The translations under genes were made by a program, and so were the position numbers. From assembly GCF_005222485.1 (NCBI RefSeq), contig NZ_CP029078.1, positions 1,702,001 to 1,766,000 on the forward strand: a stretch of 64,000 bases of DNA. Reading direction: 5' to 3'. Numbering within the stretch: the first letter of the stretch is position 1; each line of letters starts with the position of its first letter. Below are positions 9,339 through 17,731 of this stretch, piece after piece. The notes below the pieces were generated by a model, which searched no databases, was not told the DNA's origin, and was given only the letters and a program-made list of their open reading frames with translations. This stretch comes from Streptomyces griseoviridis. GTDB taxonomy: Bacteria; Actinomycetota; Actinomycetes; Streptomycetales; Streptomycetaceae.

Positions 9339-9940
9339 CGTCCGGCCCCCGGTCCGGTGGTGAGCAGCCGCTCCACGTACTTGGCGACGATGTCCACCTC
9401 CAGGTTGACCGGGTCTCCCGGCTGCTTGCGGCCGAGGGTGGTCAGGGCGAGGGTGGTGGGGATCAGGCTGACGGTGAACCGGTCGGCGCCCGCCTCGACG
9501 ACGGTGAGGCTGATGCCGTCGACGGTGATGGAGCCCTTCTCGACGACGTACCTGGCGAGGTCGGCGGGGAGCGAGACCGTGACGATCTCCCAGTGCTCGG
9601 ACGGCTCGCGGGCCAGGATCTCGCCGGTGCCGTCGACATGGCCCTGCACGATGTGGCCGCCGAGCCGGGCGCCGACGGCGGTGGGGCGCTCCAGGTTGAC
9701 GCGGGAGCCCGCGGTGAGGGCGCCCAGGCTGGAGCGGTGCAGGGTCTCGGCCATGACGTCGGCGGTGAACTCGTCGCCCTCGTGGTCGACGACGGTGAGA
9801 CAGACCCCGTTCACGGCGATGGAGTCGCCGTGCTTCGCGCCGTCGGTGACGACGGGGCCGCGCAGCCGGAAGCGGGAGGCGTCGCCGAGATGCTCGACGG
9901 CGGTGACCTCACCCAGTTCTTCGACGATTCCGGTGAACAC
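9335..9940 (-). CDS. ribE: Riboflavin synthase alpha subunit
   Basis: Dismutates two lumazine molecules to riboflavin. The 201-residue protein starts at GTG 9940 with the classic FTGIVEELG sequence. GGGAGGA at about 9950-9956 provides the ribosome site, so the longer upstream reading frame is rejected. Two lumazine-binding half-repeats are visible: [13 protein letters not shown] in the first and [13 protein letters not shown] in the second. First gene of the ribE-ribM-ribBA-ribH operon, preceded by an FMN riboswitch and overlapping ribM by 4 bp. Confidence 0.96.
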   Translation of the reverse strand: MFTGIVEELGEVTAVEHLGDASRFRLRGPVVTDGAKHGDSIAVNGVCLTVVDHEGDEFTADVMAETLHRSSLGALTAGSRVNLERPTAVGARLGGHIVQGHVDGTGEILAREPSEHWEIVTVSLPADLARYVVEKGSITVDGISLTVVEAGADRFTVSLIPTTLALTTLGRKQPGDPVNLEVDIVAKYVERLLTTGPGAGR

Positions 9941-9982
9941 TTCCCGGGTCCTCCCTGCCTCGATAGGGCACGGACTCCGGGG

Positions 9983-10058
9983 CTGTCGATGACGACAGAA
10001 TGGGACGAGCATGGACACCGGGGGCGACGCCGAAAGCACTCGTCCCGATCAGGACGAG
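9983..10058 (-). promoter_or_regulatory. Probable expression platform between FMN riboswitch and ribE
   Basis: CTCGTCC at 10039-10045 pairs with GGACGAG at 10052-10058. CTCGTCCC at 10039-10046 can instead pair with GGGACGAG at 10002-10009, so two mutually exclusive hairpins are possible. A small stem CTGTCG/CGACAG lies at 9983-9998. The ribE ribosome site is next on the minus strand, so control could be by termination or by ribosome access. Confidence 0.5.
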
Positions 10059-10097
10059 CCGTTACGGCGGCGCGCACGTATGCCCGCCCGCCGCGCA

Positions 10098-10215
10098 CTG
10101 CCTCCCATCCGGACTTTAACCGTCGGTCCAGGAATTTCACCTGGTCAACCGGCCACTGGACGTGACCGGGTCGCGGACTGTAACCGCCGGTTCGGACTTT
10201 CACCGACCCCGGAGT
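10098..10215 (-). promoter_or_regulatory. FMN riboswitch (RFN element)
   Basis: On the minus strand the RFN core is clear: GGTCGGTGAAAGTCCGAACC, GGCGGTTACAGTCCGCGACC, CAGGTGAAATTCCTGG, GGTTAAAGTCCGGATGGGAG. These are the conserved FMN-binding junction segments. It lies about 160 nt upstream of the ribE GTG and should lower expression of the four-gene rib operon when FMN is high. Confidence 0.95.
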
Positions 10216-10360
10216 GCGCTGCTTCTGGTACACGGTCAGTGTGCCACGCCCGCCAGGGGTCCATACGGGTGAAGACTGTGGGCTGGCTCACAGTCACCGT
10301 CCGCACACCCTCCGCCGCGCCGCCGCGCGCCCCCGCAGGCGGGCGACAGGTCCATACCTA

Positions 10361-10390
10361 TTGACGGAGTGGTCTAGTCCTTTCTAGGGT
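10361..10390 (+). promoter_or_regulatory. Sigma-70-like promoter with a DasR dre-like operator
   Basis: TTGACG at 10361-10366 and TAGGGT at 10385-10390 are spaced 18 nt. Inside the spacer, AGTGGTCTAGTCCTTT at 10368-10383 matches about 13 of 16 positions of the DasR operator dre, with one half perfect. The next gene is an ECF sigma factor, not a chitin-use gene. Confidence 0.55.
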
Positions 10391-10509
10391 CCTTGCGGGG
10401 CGCGGCCCGGTGCGCCCCACCCGGACCGGTCCGGCGGCGGTGACGACGGCCCTTGCCCGCCGCCGGGCCTCCAGCCGGCGCCCGCGCCGGCTCTGGCAGG
10501 GTGGTGGCC

Positions 10510-11397
10510 ATGACGACCGCGCTCGCCGACGAGTTCGAATCGCACCGCCCGCGCCTGTTCGGGCTCGCCTACCGGCTGCTGGGCTCGGCCGACGAGGCCG
10601 AGGACGCCGTCCAGGACGCCTTCCTGCGCTTCAGCGGCGCCGACCGGACCGCGATCGAGCATCCGGCGGCCTGGCTCGCGAAAGTCGTCACCAACCTCTG
10701 CCTCAACCGGCTGACGTCGGCGCGGGCGCGGCGCGAGCAGTACGTCGGCGACTGGCTCCCCGAGCCCGTGGTCACCTCGGACGGCGCGCTCGGCCCGCTG
10801 GAGTCGGCGGAGCAGCGGGACGCGGTGTCGATGGCCATGCTGGTGCTCCTGGAACGGCTGACGCCGACCGAGCGCGCGGTGTACGTGCTGCGCGAGGCGT
10901 TCGGGTACGGGCACCGGGAGATCGCGGAGGCGCTTGAGCTGGGCGAGGCCAACTGCCGTCAGCTGTACCGGCGCGCGGTGGCGCGGGTGGGTGAGCCCGA
11001 GAGCCGGTTCGAACCGGCGCCGGAGCGGTGGCAGGAGCTGGTGACGTCGTTCCTCACCGCCGCCCGGGACGGCGATCTGGCCCGGCTCGAACACCATCTC
11101 GCGGCCGACGTCGTCTGGTGGAGCGACGGCGGCGGCAAGGTCACGGCGGCCCTGCGGCCGATCCTGGGGCGCGCCAAGGTGGCCCGCTTCCTGGCCGGCG
11201 GCGGCCCCCGGTTCACCGGCGGGCTGCGCTTCACGACGGCCGAGGTCAACGGCGGTACGGCGATGGTCGCCTGGTCCGAGGGGACGGTCGTCGGGGTGAT
11301 CGTCTTCGAGCTCGGGGACGGTCTGATCACCCAGGTGCGCGCGGTGGTCAACCCGGAGAAGCTGGAGTACGTGAACCGCCAGTTCGGGCAGGTCTGA
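10510..11397 (+). CDS. ECF41-family RNA polymerase sigma factor with SnoaL-like C-terminal domain
   Basis: A 295-residue extracytoplasmic-function sigma factor. Region 2 is FESHRPRLFGLAYRLLGSAD with EDAVQDAFLRF; region 4 includes LTPTERAVYVLREAF and a helix-turn-helix. The C-terminal ~100 residues form a SnoaL/NTF2-like domain that acts as a built-in regulator in ECF41 proteins. Three ECF41 signatures are present: WLPEP in the linker, DGGGK, and NPEKL near the C-terminus. ECF41 factors have no classical anti-sigma factor and are typically next to one oxidoreductase, epimerase or carboxymuconolactone decarboxylase gene, as here. ATG 10510 starts the conserved domain; an in-frame ATG at 10453 is less likely. 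Confidence 0.93.
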   Translation: MTTALADEFESHRPRLFGLAYRLLGSADEAEDAVQDAFLRFSGADRTAIEHPAAWLAKVVTNLCLNRLTSARARREQYVGDWLPEPVVTSDGALGPLESAEQRDAVSMAMLVLLERLTPTERAVYVLREAFGYGHREIAEALELGEANCRQLYRRAVARVGEPESRFEPAPERWQELVTSFLTAARDGDLARLEHHLAADVVWWSDGGGKVTAALRPILGRAKVARFLAGGGPRFTGGLRFTTAEVNGGTAMVAWSEGTVVGVIVFELGDGLITQVRAVVNPEKLEYVNRQFGQV

Positions 11398-11416
11398 CCC
11401 GATCGGTCCGCCCGGC

Positions 11417-11443
11417 TGTCACATTCCGGGGCGCTGTCCGGTC
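11417..11443 (+). promoter_or_regulatory. ECF41-type promoter of the NmrA/SDR gene
   Basis: TGTCACA at 11417-11423 matches the ECF41 -35 element. Sixteen nt later GGTC at 11440-11443 differs by one base from the -10 core CGTC. It lies in the short gap between the sigma-factor gene and its probable target, about 60 nt before the target ATG. Confidence 0.65.
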
Positions 11444-11501
11444 CTGGCTGGTGTGGGGCGCTCCGTCCGGGGGCGTCCGCCGCGCGAAGGGGCTGAACGG
11501 C

Positions 11502-12260
11502 ATGACCACGATCCTGGTGACCGGCGGGACCGGAACCCTCGGGCGGCTCGTCGCGGCGCGGCTGCGGGCGGACGGGCACGAGGTGCGGGTGCTCAGCCGG
11601 CACGCCCCGCCGTACGCGGTCGACCTGCGGGCGGGCGGGCCCGCGCTGGACGCGGCCCTCGCGGGCGTGGAGACGGTGGTGCACTGCGCGTCCAACCCGG
11701 GCGGCGGGGACGAGAAGGCGGCGGCGCGGCTGATCGAGGCGTCCCGGCGGGCGGGCGTCCGGCACCTCGCGTACATCTCGATCGTCGGCGTCGACCTGGT
11801 GCCCTACCGCTACTACCGCAGCAAGCTCGCGGTGGAGCGGCGGATCGAGGAGTCGGGCCTCGCCTGGACGATCCTGCGCGCGACCCAGTTCCACGACTTC
11901 GTCCTGGGTGTCCTCCAGGCCCTCGCCAAGGCGCCGGTCATGCTGCTGCCGGCCGGTCTGAGCGACCAGCCGGTGGAGGTGACGGAGGTCGCGGACCGCC
12001 TCGCCGCGCTGGCGACGGCGCCGCCCGCGGGCCGGGTCCCCGACCTGGGCGGCCCCGAGATCCGCACGCTCGAATCGCTGGCCCGCTCCTACCTGACGGC
12101 GACCGACCGCCGCCGCGCACTGGTCAACATCCCTCTGTGGGGCCGCACTTACCGCGCCTTCCACGAGGGCGGCCACCTGATGGAAGACGAACACACTCTG
12201 GGCAAGGGGACGTTCGAGGACTACCTGACCCGCCGAGCGGTGGCGGCGGGGCGCGCCTGA
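11502..12260 (+). CDS. NAD(P)-binding NmrA/SDR-type epimerase-dehydratase
   Basis: A 252-residue atypical short-chain dehydrogenase. The Rossmann motif is TGGTGTLG at residues 8-15, and RYYRSKLAVERRIEES supplies the YxxxK-like helix. Family members include NmrA-like sensors and quinone or sugar-nucleotide reductases, so the substrate is unknown. Its place directly after an ECF41 gene and behind an ECF41-type promoter suggests it is the sigma factor's dedicated target. The start ATG 11502 is preceded by GAAGGGG. The 120-nt spacer downstream has only GGGCGGGGGCG-type low-complexity sequence. Confidence 0.85.
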   Translation: MTTILVTGGTGTLGRLVAARLRADGHEVRVLSRHAPPYAVDLRAGGPALDAALAGVETVVHCASNPGGGDEKAAARLIEASRRAGVRHLAYISIVGVDLVPYRYYRSKLAVERRIEESGLAWTILRATQFHDFVLGVLQALAKAPVMLLPAGLSDQPVEVTEVADRLAALATAPPAGRVPDLGGPEIRTLESLARSYLTATDRRRALVNIPLWGRTYRAFHEGGHLMEDEHTLGKGTFEDYLTRRAVAAGRA

Positions 12261-12380
12261 GCAACCGGGTGGGCGGGGGCGCGGGCCCGAGCTTGACCAA
12301 CCGGGCGGGCGGGGGCGGCTGTTGGGCGGGGCTCGGGGCCGTCGCCGCTGGGCATCCGGCCTCGGGGCCGCCCGGTCGGG

Positions 12381-13727
12381 TTATCGCTCCGGCGGTGCGA
12401 AGACCTCGTCCTGGGCACGGTCCCTCGCGGTCAGCAGGGCGCCGCGCAGGACCGCCGCGCCGCCCAGCAGGCCGGGGCGCACCTCGGTCGGCAGCGGGGA
12501 CATCCGGCGCACCCGCGCGGCGACCCGGGCCGCCAGGTCCTCGCCCCCGGCCAGGCCGATCTCGCCGCCGAGGACCACGCACCCGGGGTCGAGCACCGCC
12601 GCGACGGAGGCGACGCCGACGGCGAGCCGGTCGGCGAGGGCGTCGAGGAAGCGGTCGGCGGCCGACGCGGTCGCGGTGGTCCCGGGGATCGCCGTCTCGG
12701 CGGGTCCCGTCGCCGTCGCACAGGGCTCTGCCGTCCCACGGGTCACCGACGACGCACCAGCCGCCGCCGTCACGGAGGTCGCCGCCGTCCCACCACTCAC
12801 CGCCGTGCCCCCCGCTCTCGCCTCCCGCACCACCCGCACCGCCTCCCGCACCAGGCCCGCCGCCCGTGGTTCGGGGCCGGGGGTGTCGCCCCGCACGCCG
12901 TGCTCCTCCGCCAGGCGGGCGATGGCCGCGCCTCCCGCGAGGGAGTGGAAGCCGCCGTCGCAGTCCGTCGCCTTCGGGAGTGCGGTGGTGCCGGGGACCG
13001 GGAGGAAGCCGATCTCGCCGGTGCCGCCGGAGGCGCCCCTGCGGAGGGTGCCGTCCAGGACGACGGCCGCGCCCGTGCCGTGGCCGAGCCAGAGCAGGAC
13101 GAACGTGTCGTGGTCGCGGGCGGCGCCCTCGCGCTGCTCGGCCAGGGCGGCGAGGTTGGTCTCGTTCTCGACCCTGACCCGGGCCGACGGGAGCCGTTCC
13201 TGAAGGGCCGCCACCAGTTGGCGGTGCCATTCGGGCAGGCCCGAGGAGTCGCGCAGGTCGCCGCTGGCCGGGTCGATCAGGCCGGGCGCCCCGATCCCGA
13301 CGGTGTGCAGCCGGTCCGCGCCGGCCTCCTTCAGTACCCGCTCCACGAGCGCGACCGCCTGTTCGACGGCGGGCCCGGTCCCGTTCTCCCCGGCGATCGG
13401 CAGGGCCGCCTCCGCGAGCACCTCGCCGACCAGGTCGGAGACGAGGACGGCGACGCCCTCGGTGCGGACGTCGAGGGCGGCGAGGTGGGCGCGGTCGGCG
13501 ACGATCCCGTACAGCTTGGCGTTCGGGCCCCGGCGGGTCTCCCCCGCCTCGCCGACGACCGTGACGAGCCCGGAGTCGGTGAGGCGTTCGACGAGGTCGG
13601 CGACGGTCGGCCGGGAGAGGCCGGTGAGCTTCTTCAACTGCCCGGCCGTCAACGGGCCTTCCTGCTGGAGCAGGCCCAGGGCGAGCCGGTCGTTGATGGC
13701 CCGAGCGGTGCTGGGGGACGCTGGCAT
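12381..13727 (-). CDS. ROK-family transcriptional regulator
   Basis: A 448-residue repressor-type ROK protein. An N-terminal winged helix (LTGLSRPTVADLVERL, residues about 34-50) is followed by a sugar-kinase-like ROK domain (IGAPGLIDPASGDLRDS, GHGTGAAVVLDG). The usual ROK zinc signature CxCGxxGCxE is reduced to ATDCDGGFHSLAGG, so metal binding and kinase activity are doubtful. A low-complexity Ala/Thr/Ser stretch of about 55 residues near 300-355 interrupts the domain and looks recently expanded. It is divergent from an MFS transporter with a palindromic operator between them, so it probably controls that transporter. Confidence 0.9.
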   Translation of the reverse strand: MPASPSTARAINDRLALGLLQQEGPLTAGQLKKLTGLSRPTVADLVERLTDSGLVTVVGEAGETRRGPNAKLYGIVADRAHLAALDVRTEGVAVLVSDLVGEVLAEAALPIAGENGTGPAVEQAVALVERVLKEAGADRLHTVGIGAPGLIDPASGDLRDSSGLPEWHRQLVAALQERLPSARVRVENETNLAALAEQREGAARDHDTFVLLWLGHGTGAAVVLDGTLRRGASGGTGEIGFLPVPGTTALPKATDCDGGFHSLAGGAAIARLAEEHGVRGDTPGPEPRAAGLVREAVRVVREARAGGTAVSGGTAATSVTAAAGASSVTRGTAEPCATATGPAETAIPGTTATASAADRFLDALADRLAVGVASVAAVLDPGCVVLGGEIGLAGGEDLAARVAARVRRMSPLPTEVRPGLLGGAAVLRGALLTARDRAQDEVFAPPER

Positions 13728-13767
13728 GCCGGGGATCCTTCCAGATGGGCGGGTCCGTGCGCTCTAC

Positions 13768-13790
13768 CTATCAGGCAGGGTTCCTGATAG
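13768..13790. promoter_or_regulatory. Palindromic operator between ROK regulator and MFS gene
   Basis: CTATCAGG at 13768-13775 and CCTGATAG at 13783-13790 form a perfect inverted repeat with a 7-nt spacer. It sits midway in the 109-nt divergent gap, 40 nt from the ROK start and 47 nt from the MFS start. It is AT-richer than its surroundings and is the natural binding site for the ROK repressor. Confidence 0.75.
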
Positions 13791-13836
13791 TTTACGCGGC
13801 GTCAGCGGGGCCGAAGTGTCTGGGAGGGGCCGGAGA

Positions 13837-15048
13837 ATGAGCGACGTGGGCTGTGACCTGCGCGAGGTGAAGCGCGCCCGGTACGCCGTCGCGGCCGTGT
13901 TCGCGGTGCACGGCGGCGTCACCGGCTCGTTCGCGACCCGGGTGCCGTGGATCCAGGAGCACGCGGGCCTGAGCACCGGCCAGTTGGGGTTCGCGCTCGC
14001 CTTCACCGCGTTCGGCGCCGCCTGCGCGATGCCGCTGGCCGGCCGGATCAGCCACCGCTTCGGCAGCAGGACCGCGCTGCGCGGACTGCTCGCCCTGTGG
14101 ACGCTGTCCCTGGTCCTGCCGTCGATCGCGCCGAACCTGCTCACCCTCTGTCTGGCGATGTTCGCGTACGGCGCCAGCTCCGGCATGGCCGACGTCGCCA
14201 TGAACGCGCTGGGCGTGGAGATAGAGCGGCTCCTCGACAAGTCGATCATGTCGGGGCTGCACGGCATGTGGAGCGCGGGCGCCCTGATCGGCTCGGCGGG
14301 CGGCACCCTCGCCGCCCATCTGGGAGGGGACGCGCGCCTGCACTTCGCGCTGGCCGCCGCCGTCCTGACCGTCCTCGGCCTCACCGCCTGCCGCTGGGTG
14401 CTCGACCTGAAGGCGACGGAGGACGAGGAGCCGCCGCCGAGGTTCGCGCTGCCGCCGAGGGCGGCGCTGCTGATCGGCGCGGTCGGGTTCTGCGCGGTGT
14501 TCGCGGAGGGCGCCAGCCTCGACTGGTCGGCGGTCTACCTGCGCGACCAGTTGGAGACGTCAGCGGGTCTGGCCGCCGCCTGCACCACCGGGTTCATGCT
14601 GACCATGGCGGTGGCGCGGATCGTCGGCGACGCGGTGGTGAACCGCTTCGGCGCGGTGCGCACGGTCAGGTCGGGCGGTGTACTGGCCGCGCTCGGCGGG
14701 GTCCTGGTGGTCGTCGCCGGCCATCCCGCCGTCGCCATGGCCGGGTTCGCGCTGATGGGGCTCGGCATCGCCGTGGTCGTGCCGCTCTGCTTCGCGGCGG
14801 CCGGGCACAGCGGCCCGAACCCGAGCCAGGCCATCGCGGGCGTCGCGACCATCACCTACACCTCGGGCCTGATCGCGCCGAGCCTGATCGGCGGGGTGGC
14901 GCAGGCCACCAGCCTGATGGTGTCGTTCGTCGTGGTGACCGTGCTGGCCTTCGGGCTCGTGGTGTTCGCGAAGGTGCTGGCTCCCGCCAAGGAGAGCGCC
15001 AGGACGGGCGCGGGACGCCAGGCAGCGGTGCCCGACCCGCGCCCCTGA
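13837..15048 (+). CDS. Major facilitator superfamily transporter
   Basis: A 403-residue MFS permease with about twelve hydrophobic spans and the loop 2-3 motif GRISHRFGSR near residues 69-78. It resembles the fucose/drug-exporter-like group, but the substrate cannot be assigned. ATG 13837 is preceded by a GGAGA site; longer upstream readings run through the operator and are rejected. Divergence from a ROK regulator suggests a sugar or sugar-derived ligand controls it. A hairpin at 15064-15085 follows. Confidence 0.88.
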   Translation: MSDVGCDLREVKRARYAVAAVFAVHGGVTGSFATRVPWIQEHAGLSTGQLGFALAFTAFGAACAMPLAGRISHRFGSRTALRGLLALWTLSLVLPSIAPNLLTLCLAMFAYGASSGMADVAMNALGVEIERLLDKSIMSGLHGMWSAGALIGSAGGTLAAHLGGDARLHFALAAAVLTVLGLTACRWVLDLKATEDEEPPPRFALPPRAALLIGAVGFCAVFAEGASLDWSAVYLRDQLETSAGLAAACTTGFMLTMAVARIVGDAVVNRFGAVRTVRSGGVLAALGGVLVVVAGHPAVAMAGFALMGLGIAVVVPLCFAAAGHSGPNPSQAIAGVATITYTSGLIAPSLIGGVAQATSLMVSFVVVTVLAFGLVVFAKVLAPAKESARTGAGRQAAVPDPRP

Positions 15049-15063
15049 CGCCGCCCCGTCGCA

Positions 15064-15085
15064 CCCGGGCGCCGTCGCGCCCGGG
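15064..15085 (+). terminator. Hairpin terminator after the MFS gene
   Basis: CCCGGGCGC at 15064-15072 pairs perfectly with GCGCCCGGG at 15077-15085 around CGTC, 15 nt after the MFS stop. Confidence 0.7.
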
Positions 15086-15176
15086 AAGGGCCTGGTCAGG
15101 CTGTGCGGAGGAGGTGCCGGGAGCCGTGACAATGGGTCCGGACCACCCTGCCGTACAGAGAAAGCGAAACCTCACC

Positions 15177-16556
15177 ATGGACCTCGGCGTGCGCTGGAAG
15201 CTGCACGGGGACGGCCGCACCCCCGCGCCCGGAGCGGTGGTACGGCCCGACGAACGGCTCACCTGGCCCCGCACCATCGGCCTGGGCGCCCAGCACGTGG
15301 TCGCGATGTTCGGGGCGTCGTTCGTCGCTCCGGTGCTGATGGGTCTCGACCCCAACCTGGCGATCATGATGTCGGGCGTCGCGACCGTGATTTTCCTGCT
15401 GGCGACCCGCGGCCGGGTGCCCAGCTACCTCGGCTGCTCGCTCTCCTTCGTGGGTGTGGCGGCCGTGATCAGGGCGCAGGGCGGCACCAGCGCGACGGTC
15501 ACCGGCGCGGTCCTGGTGGTCGGGGTGGCGCTGTTCCTGGTGGGGCTCGCGGTGCAGCGGTTCGGGGCGCGGATCATCCACGCGGCGATGCCGCCGATCG
15601 TCACCGGCGCGGTGGTCATGCTGATCGGCTTCAACCTGGCCCCGGTCACCGCCACCACCTACTGGCCGCAGGACCAGTGGACCGCGCTGCTGGTCATGCT
15701 GTTCACCGGTCTGGCCGTCGTCTGCCTGCGGGGTTTCTGGTCCCGGGTGGCGATCTTCCTCGGTCTGGTGTTCGGGTACGGCATCTCGTGGGTCTTCGAC
15801 CGGGTCTTCGGGCGGATCCACTCGGTCGACGCGAGCGGCAAGCTCACCGACCACTGGCGCCTGGACCTCTCCGGTGTCGGCCGCGCCGACTGGATCGGCC
15901 TGCCCTCCTTCCACGGCCCGTCGTTCCAGTGGTCGGCGATCCTGGTCGCGCTGCCCGTGGTCATCGCGCTGGTCGCGGAGAACGCCGGGCACGTCAAGGC
16001 GGTCGGCGAGATGACCGGCGACCCGCTCGACGACAGGCTCGGCACCGCGATCTCCGCGGACGGCGTCGCCTCCGTGCTCTCCACCGCCGTCGGCGGCCCG
16101 CCGAACACCACGTACTCCGAGAACATCGGCGTGATGGCCGCGACCCGGGTGTACTCGACCGCCGCCTACTGGGCCGCCGCCGGGTTCGCGCTGCTGTTCG
16201 GCGTCTGCCCGAAGTTCGGCGCGATCGTGGCCGCGATCCCCGGCGGTGTGCTGGGCGGCATCACCGTGATCCTCTACGGCATGATCGGCCTGCTCGGCGC
16301 GCAGATCTGGACCAACGCCGGGGTGGACCTGCGCAACCCGCTGAACCTGGTGCCGGCCGCCGCGGGCATCATCATCGGCGTCGGGAACGTGTCGATGACG
16401 TTCACGGACACCTTCTCGCTCAGCGGCATCGCCCTCGGCACCCTCGTGGTGATCACCGGCTACCACACGCTGCGGGCGTTCGCCCCGGCCCATCTGAAGA
16501 CCCAGGAACCGCTCCTCGACGAGGGCACGTCCTCCTACGACGACGCCAAGTCGTAG
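15177..16556 (+). CDS. Uracil/xanthine permease (NCS2/NAT family)
   Basis: A 459-residue nucleobase:cation symporter with about 12-14 membrane segments. The NAT core is visible: ENAGHVKAVGEMTG near residues 268-281 and the signature GGPPNTTYSENIGV shortly after. This form is usual for uracil or xanthine permeases; specificity is not decided here. I chose ATG 15177, matching the conserved MDLGVRWKL start, although its ribosome site is weak. ATG 15132, with GGGAG 8 nt upstream, would add 15 residues. Its 3' end overlaps the convergent GH6 gene by 22 bp. Confidence 0.9.
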   Translation: MDLGVRWKLHGDGRTPAPGAVVRPDERLTWPRTIGLGAQHVVAMFGASFVAPVLMGLDPNLAIMMSGVATVIFLLATRGRVPSYLGCSLSFVGVAAVIRAQGGTSATVTGAVLVVGVALFLVGLAVQRFGARIIHAAMPPIVTGAVVMLIGFNLAPVTATTYWPQDQWTALLVMLFTGLAVVCLRGFWSRVAIFLGLVFGYGISWVFDRVFGRIHSVDASGKLTDHWRLDLSGVGRADWIGLPSFHGPSFQWSAILVALPVVIALVAENAGHVKAVGEMTGDPLDDRLGTAISADGVASVLSTAVGGPPNTTYSENIGVMAATRVYSTAAYWAAAGFALLFGVCPKFGAIVAAIPGGVLGGITVILYGMIGLLGAQIWTNAGVDLRNPLNLVPAAAGIIIGVGNVSMTFTDTFSLSGIALGTLVVITGYHTLRAFAPAHLKTQEPLLDEGTSSYDDAKS

Positions 16557-17731
16557 GCGTAGGACGGGCTGAACGTCCCCGGCGTCCCCTTGCAGCCGTC
16601 CGACTCCCCCGGCAGCTTCACCCACAGGTAGGCGTCGATGCGGGCCTGACCGGTGCCGAGCGTCGGCGCCCGCCCGATGCCGCGGCCCGCCGGGTCGCAC
16701 CACGCGTCGTCGGCCGGGGCGCCGTTGCCGTTGCGGCTGGTGTCGATGACGGCGCCGAGCCCCGCGGGCCCGCCGAGTTCCGCCAGCACCCGCCGGTCGT
16801 AGGCGATCTCGGCGGCGGTGGTGTGGAAGTTGGAGACGTTGCTGAAGACGCCGTCGGAGGAGTCGGCGGACCCGGCGCCCGCCTGCCGCAGCAGCGCGGC
16901 CTGCCGGTCGGGCGCGTTCCAGCCGGAGTGCCCGGCGTCGTAGTAGACCCGGGCCTTCGGGTCGGCGGCCTTCAGGACGCGGCCGGCCCGTTCCAGGGAG
17001 GCGAAGCGTTCCGCGCGGGCGCTCCGGGAGAGGCAGTCGGCCTGCGCGACGGAGTCGGGTTCGAGGATGACGACGACCTCGGCCGAGCCGAGGCCCGCGG
17101 CGAACGCGTCGATCCAGTCGTCGTAGGCCGCGAGGTCGGGCGCCCCGCCCTCGGAGGCGCCGCCGCAGTCGCGGTCCGGGATCGCGTACGGCACGAGGAC
17201 GGGCACCTGGCCCTGGGCGGCGGCGCCCGAGGTGACCGCGCGGACCCGGGAGGCGATGGTCGCGGGGGTGAAGTCGGCGAACCAGACGGCGGCCGGGCGG
17301 TCCGCGATCCGGGACGTGATGACGGCGGTACGGGGGTCGTCGGGGTGGGCGCGGACCCAGTCGAGCACCTGGGAGTCGGGGTGCCGGTAGAGGCGGGACG
17401 GCGCGGGGCGCCGCCCGCTGGGCGTCGGGCTCGGCGAGGGGCTCGCACGGACTGTCGGCTCCGGGCTCGGGACGGCCGGGGAGGCGGTCGGCGAGGGGGT
17501 CGGTGACGGCGACGACGGCTCGGGCCGCGCCTGCGCGACCCGGGGCGCGCGGACCGTCTCGGGGCCCGCCTCGACGGCCCCGGGCGGGTCGGCGAGGGCC
17601 GACACCAGGCCCGTCGCGGTGCCGACTGCGGCCACCACGGACGCGGCGGCGACCATCGCGGCGCGCAGGGCCGCCGTCCGGCGCTCGGCCCTGCGTGCGG
17701 CCAGGCGCTGGGCGCGCGAGCCTCCTGCCAC
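16535..17731 (-). CDS. Secreted or membrane-anchored GH6 glycoside hydrolase (endoglucanase-like)
   Basis: A 398-residue protein. An N-terminal hydrophobic segment (AAMVAAASVVAAVGTATGLV, near residues 24-43) precedes a Pro/Ser/Thr-rich linker to about residue 115, then a GH6 catalytic domain. Family hallmarks are VVVILEPDSVAQ carrying the catalytic Asp, YYDAGHSGW, VIDTSRNGNG and YLWVKLPGESDG. GH6 enzymes cut beta-1,4-glucans. No carbohydrate-binding module is seen. GTG 17731 was chosen because GGGAGGGGGAG lies just upstream; the longer frame to 17857 would lack a plausible leader. Confidence 0.9.
   Translation of the reverse strand: MAGGSRAQRLAARRAERRTAALRAAMVAAASVVAAVGTATGLVSALADPPGAVEAGPETVRAPRVAQARPEPSSPSPTPSPTASPAVPSPEPTVRASPSPSPTPSGRRPAPSRLYRHPDSQVLDWVRAHPDDPRTAVITSRIADRPAAVWFADFTPATIASRVRAVTSGAAAQGQVPVLVPYAIPDRDCGGASEGGAPDLAAYDDWIDAFAAGLGSAEVVVILEPDSVAQADCLSRSARAERFASLERAGRVLKAADPKARVYYDAGHSGWNAPDRQAALLRQAGAGSADSSDGVFSNVSNFHTTAAEIAYDRRVLAELGGPAGLGAVIDTSRNGNGAPADDAWCDPAGRGIGRAPTLGTGQARIDAYLWVKLPGESDGCKGTPGTFSPSYAYDLASS

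Noticed and set aside
12261..12380. Two copies of an AACCGGG(T/C)GGGCGGGGGCG sequence
   Set aside because: Low-complexity G-rich spacer; too short and biased to call a functional repeat.
15132..15176. Upstream ATG for the uracil/xanthine permease
   Set aside because: It has a better ribosome site, but the added residues lack conservation from what I recall of the family; kept as an alternative only.
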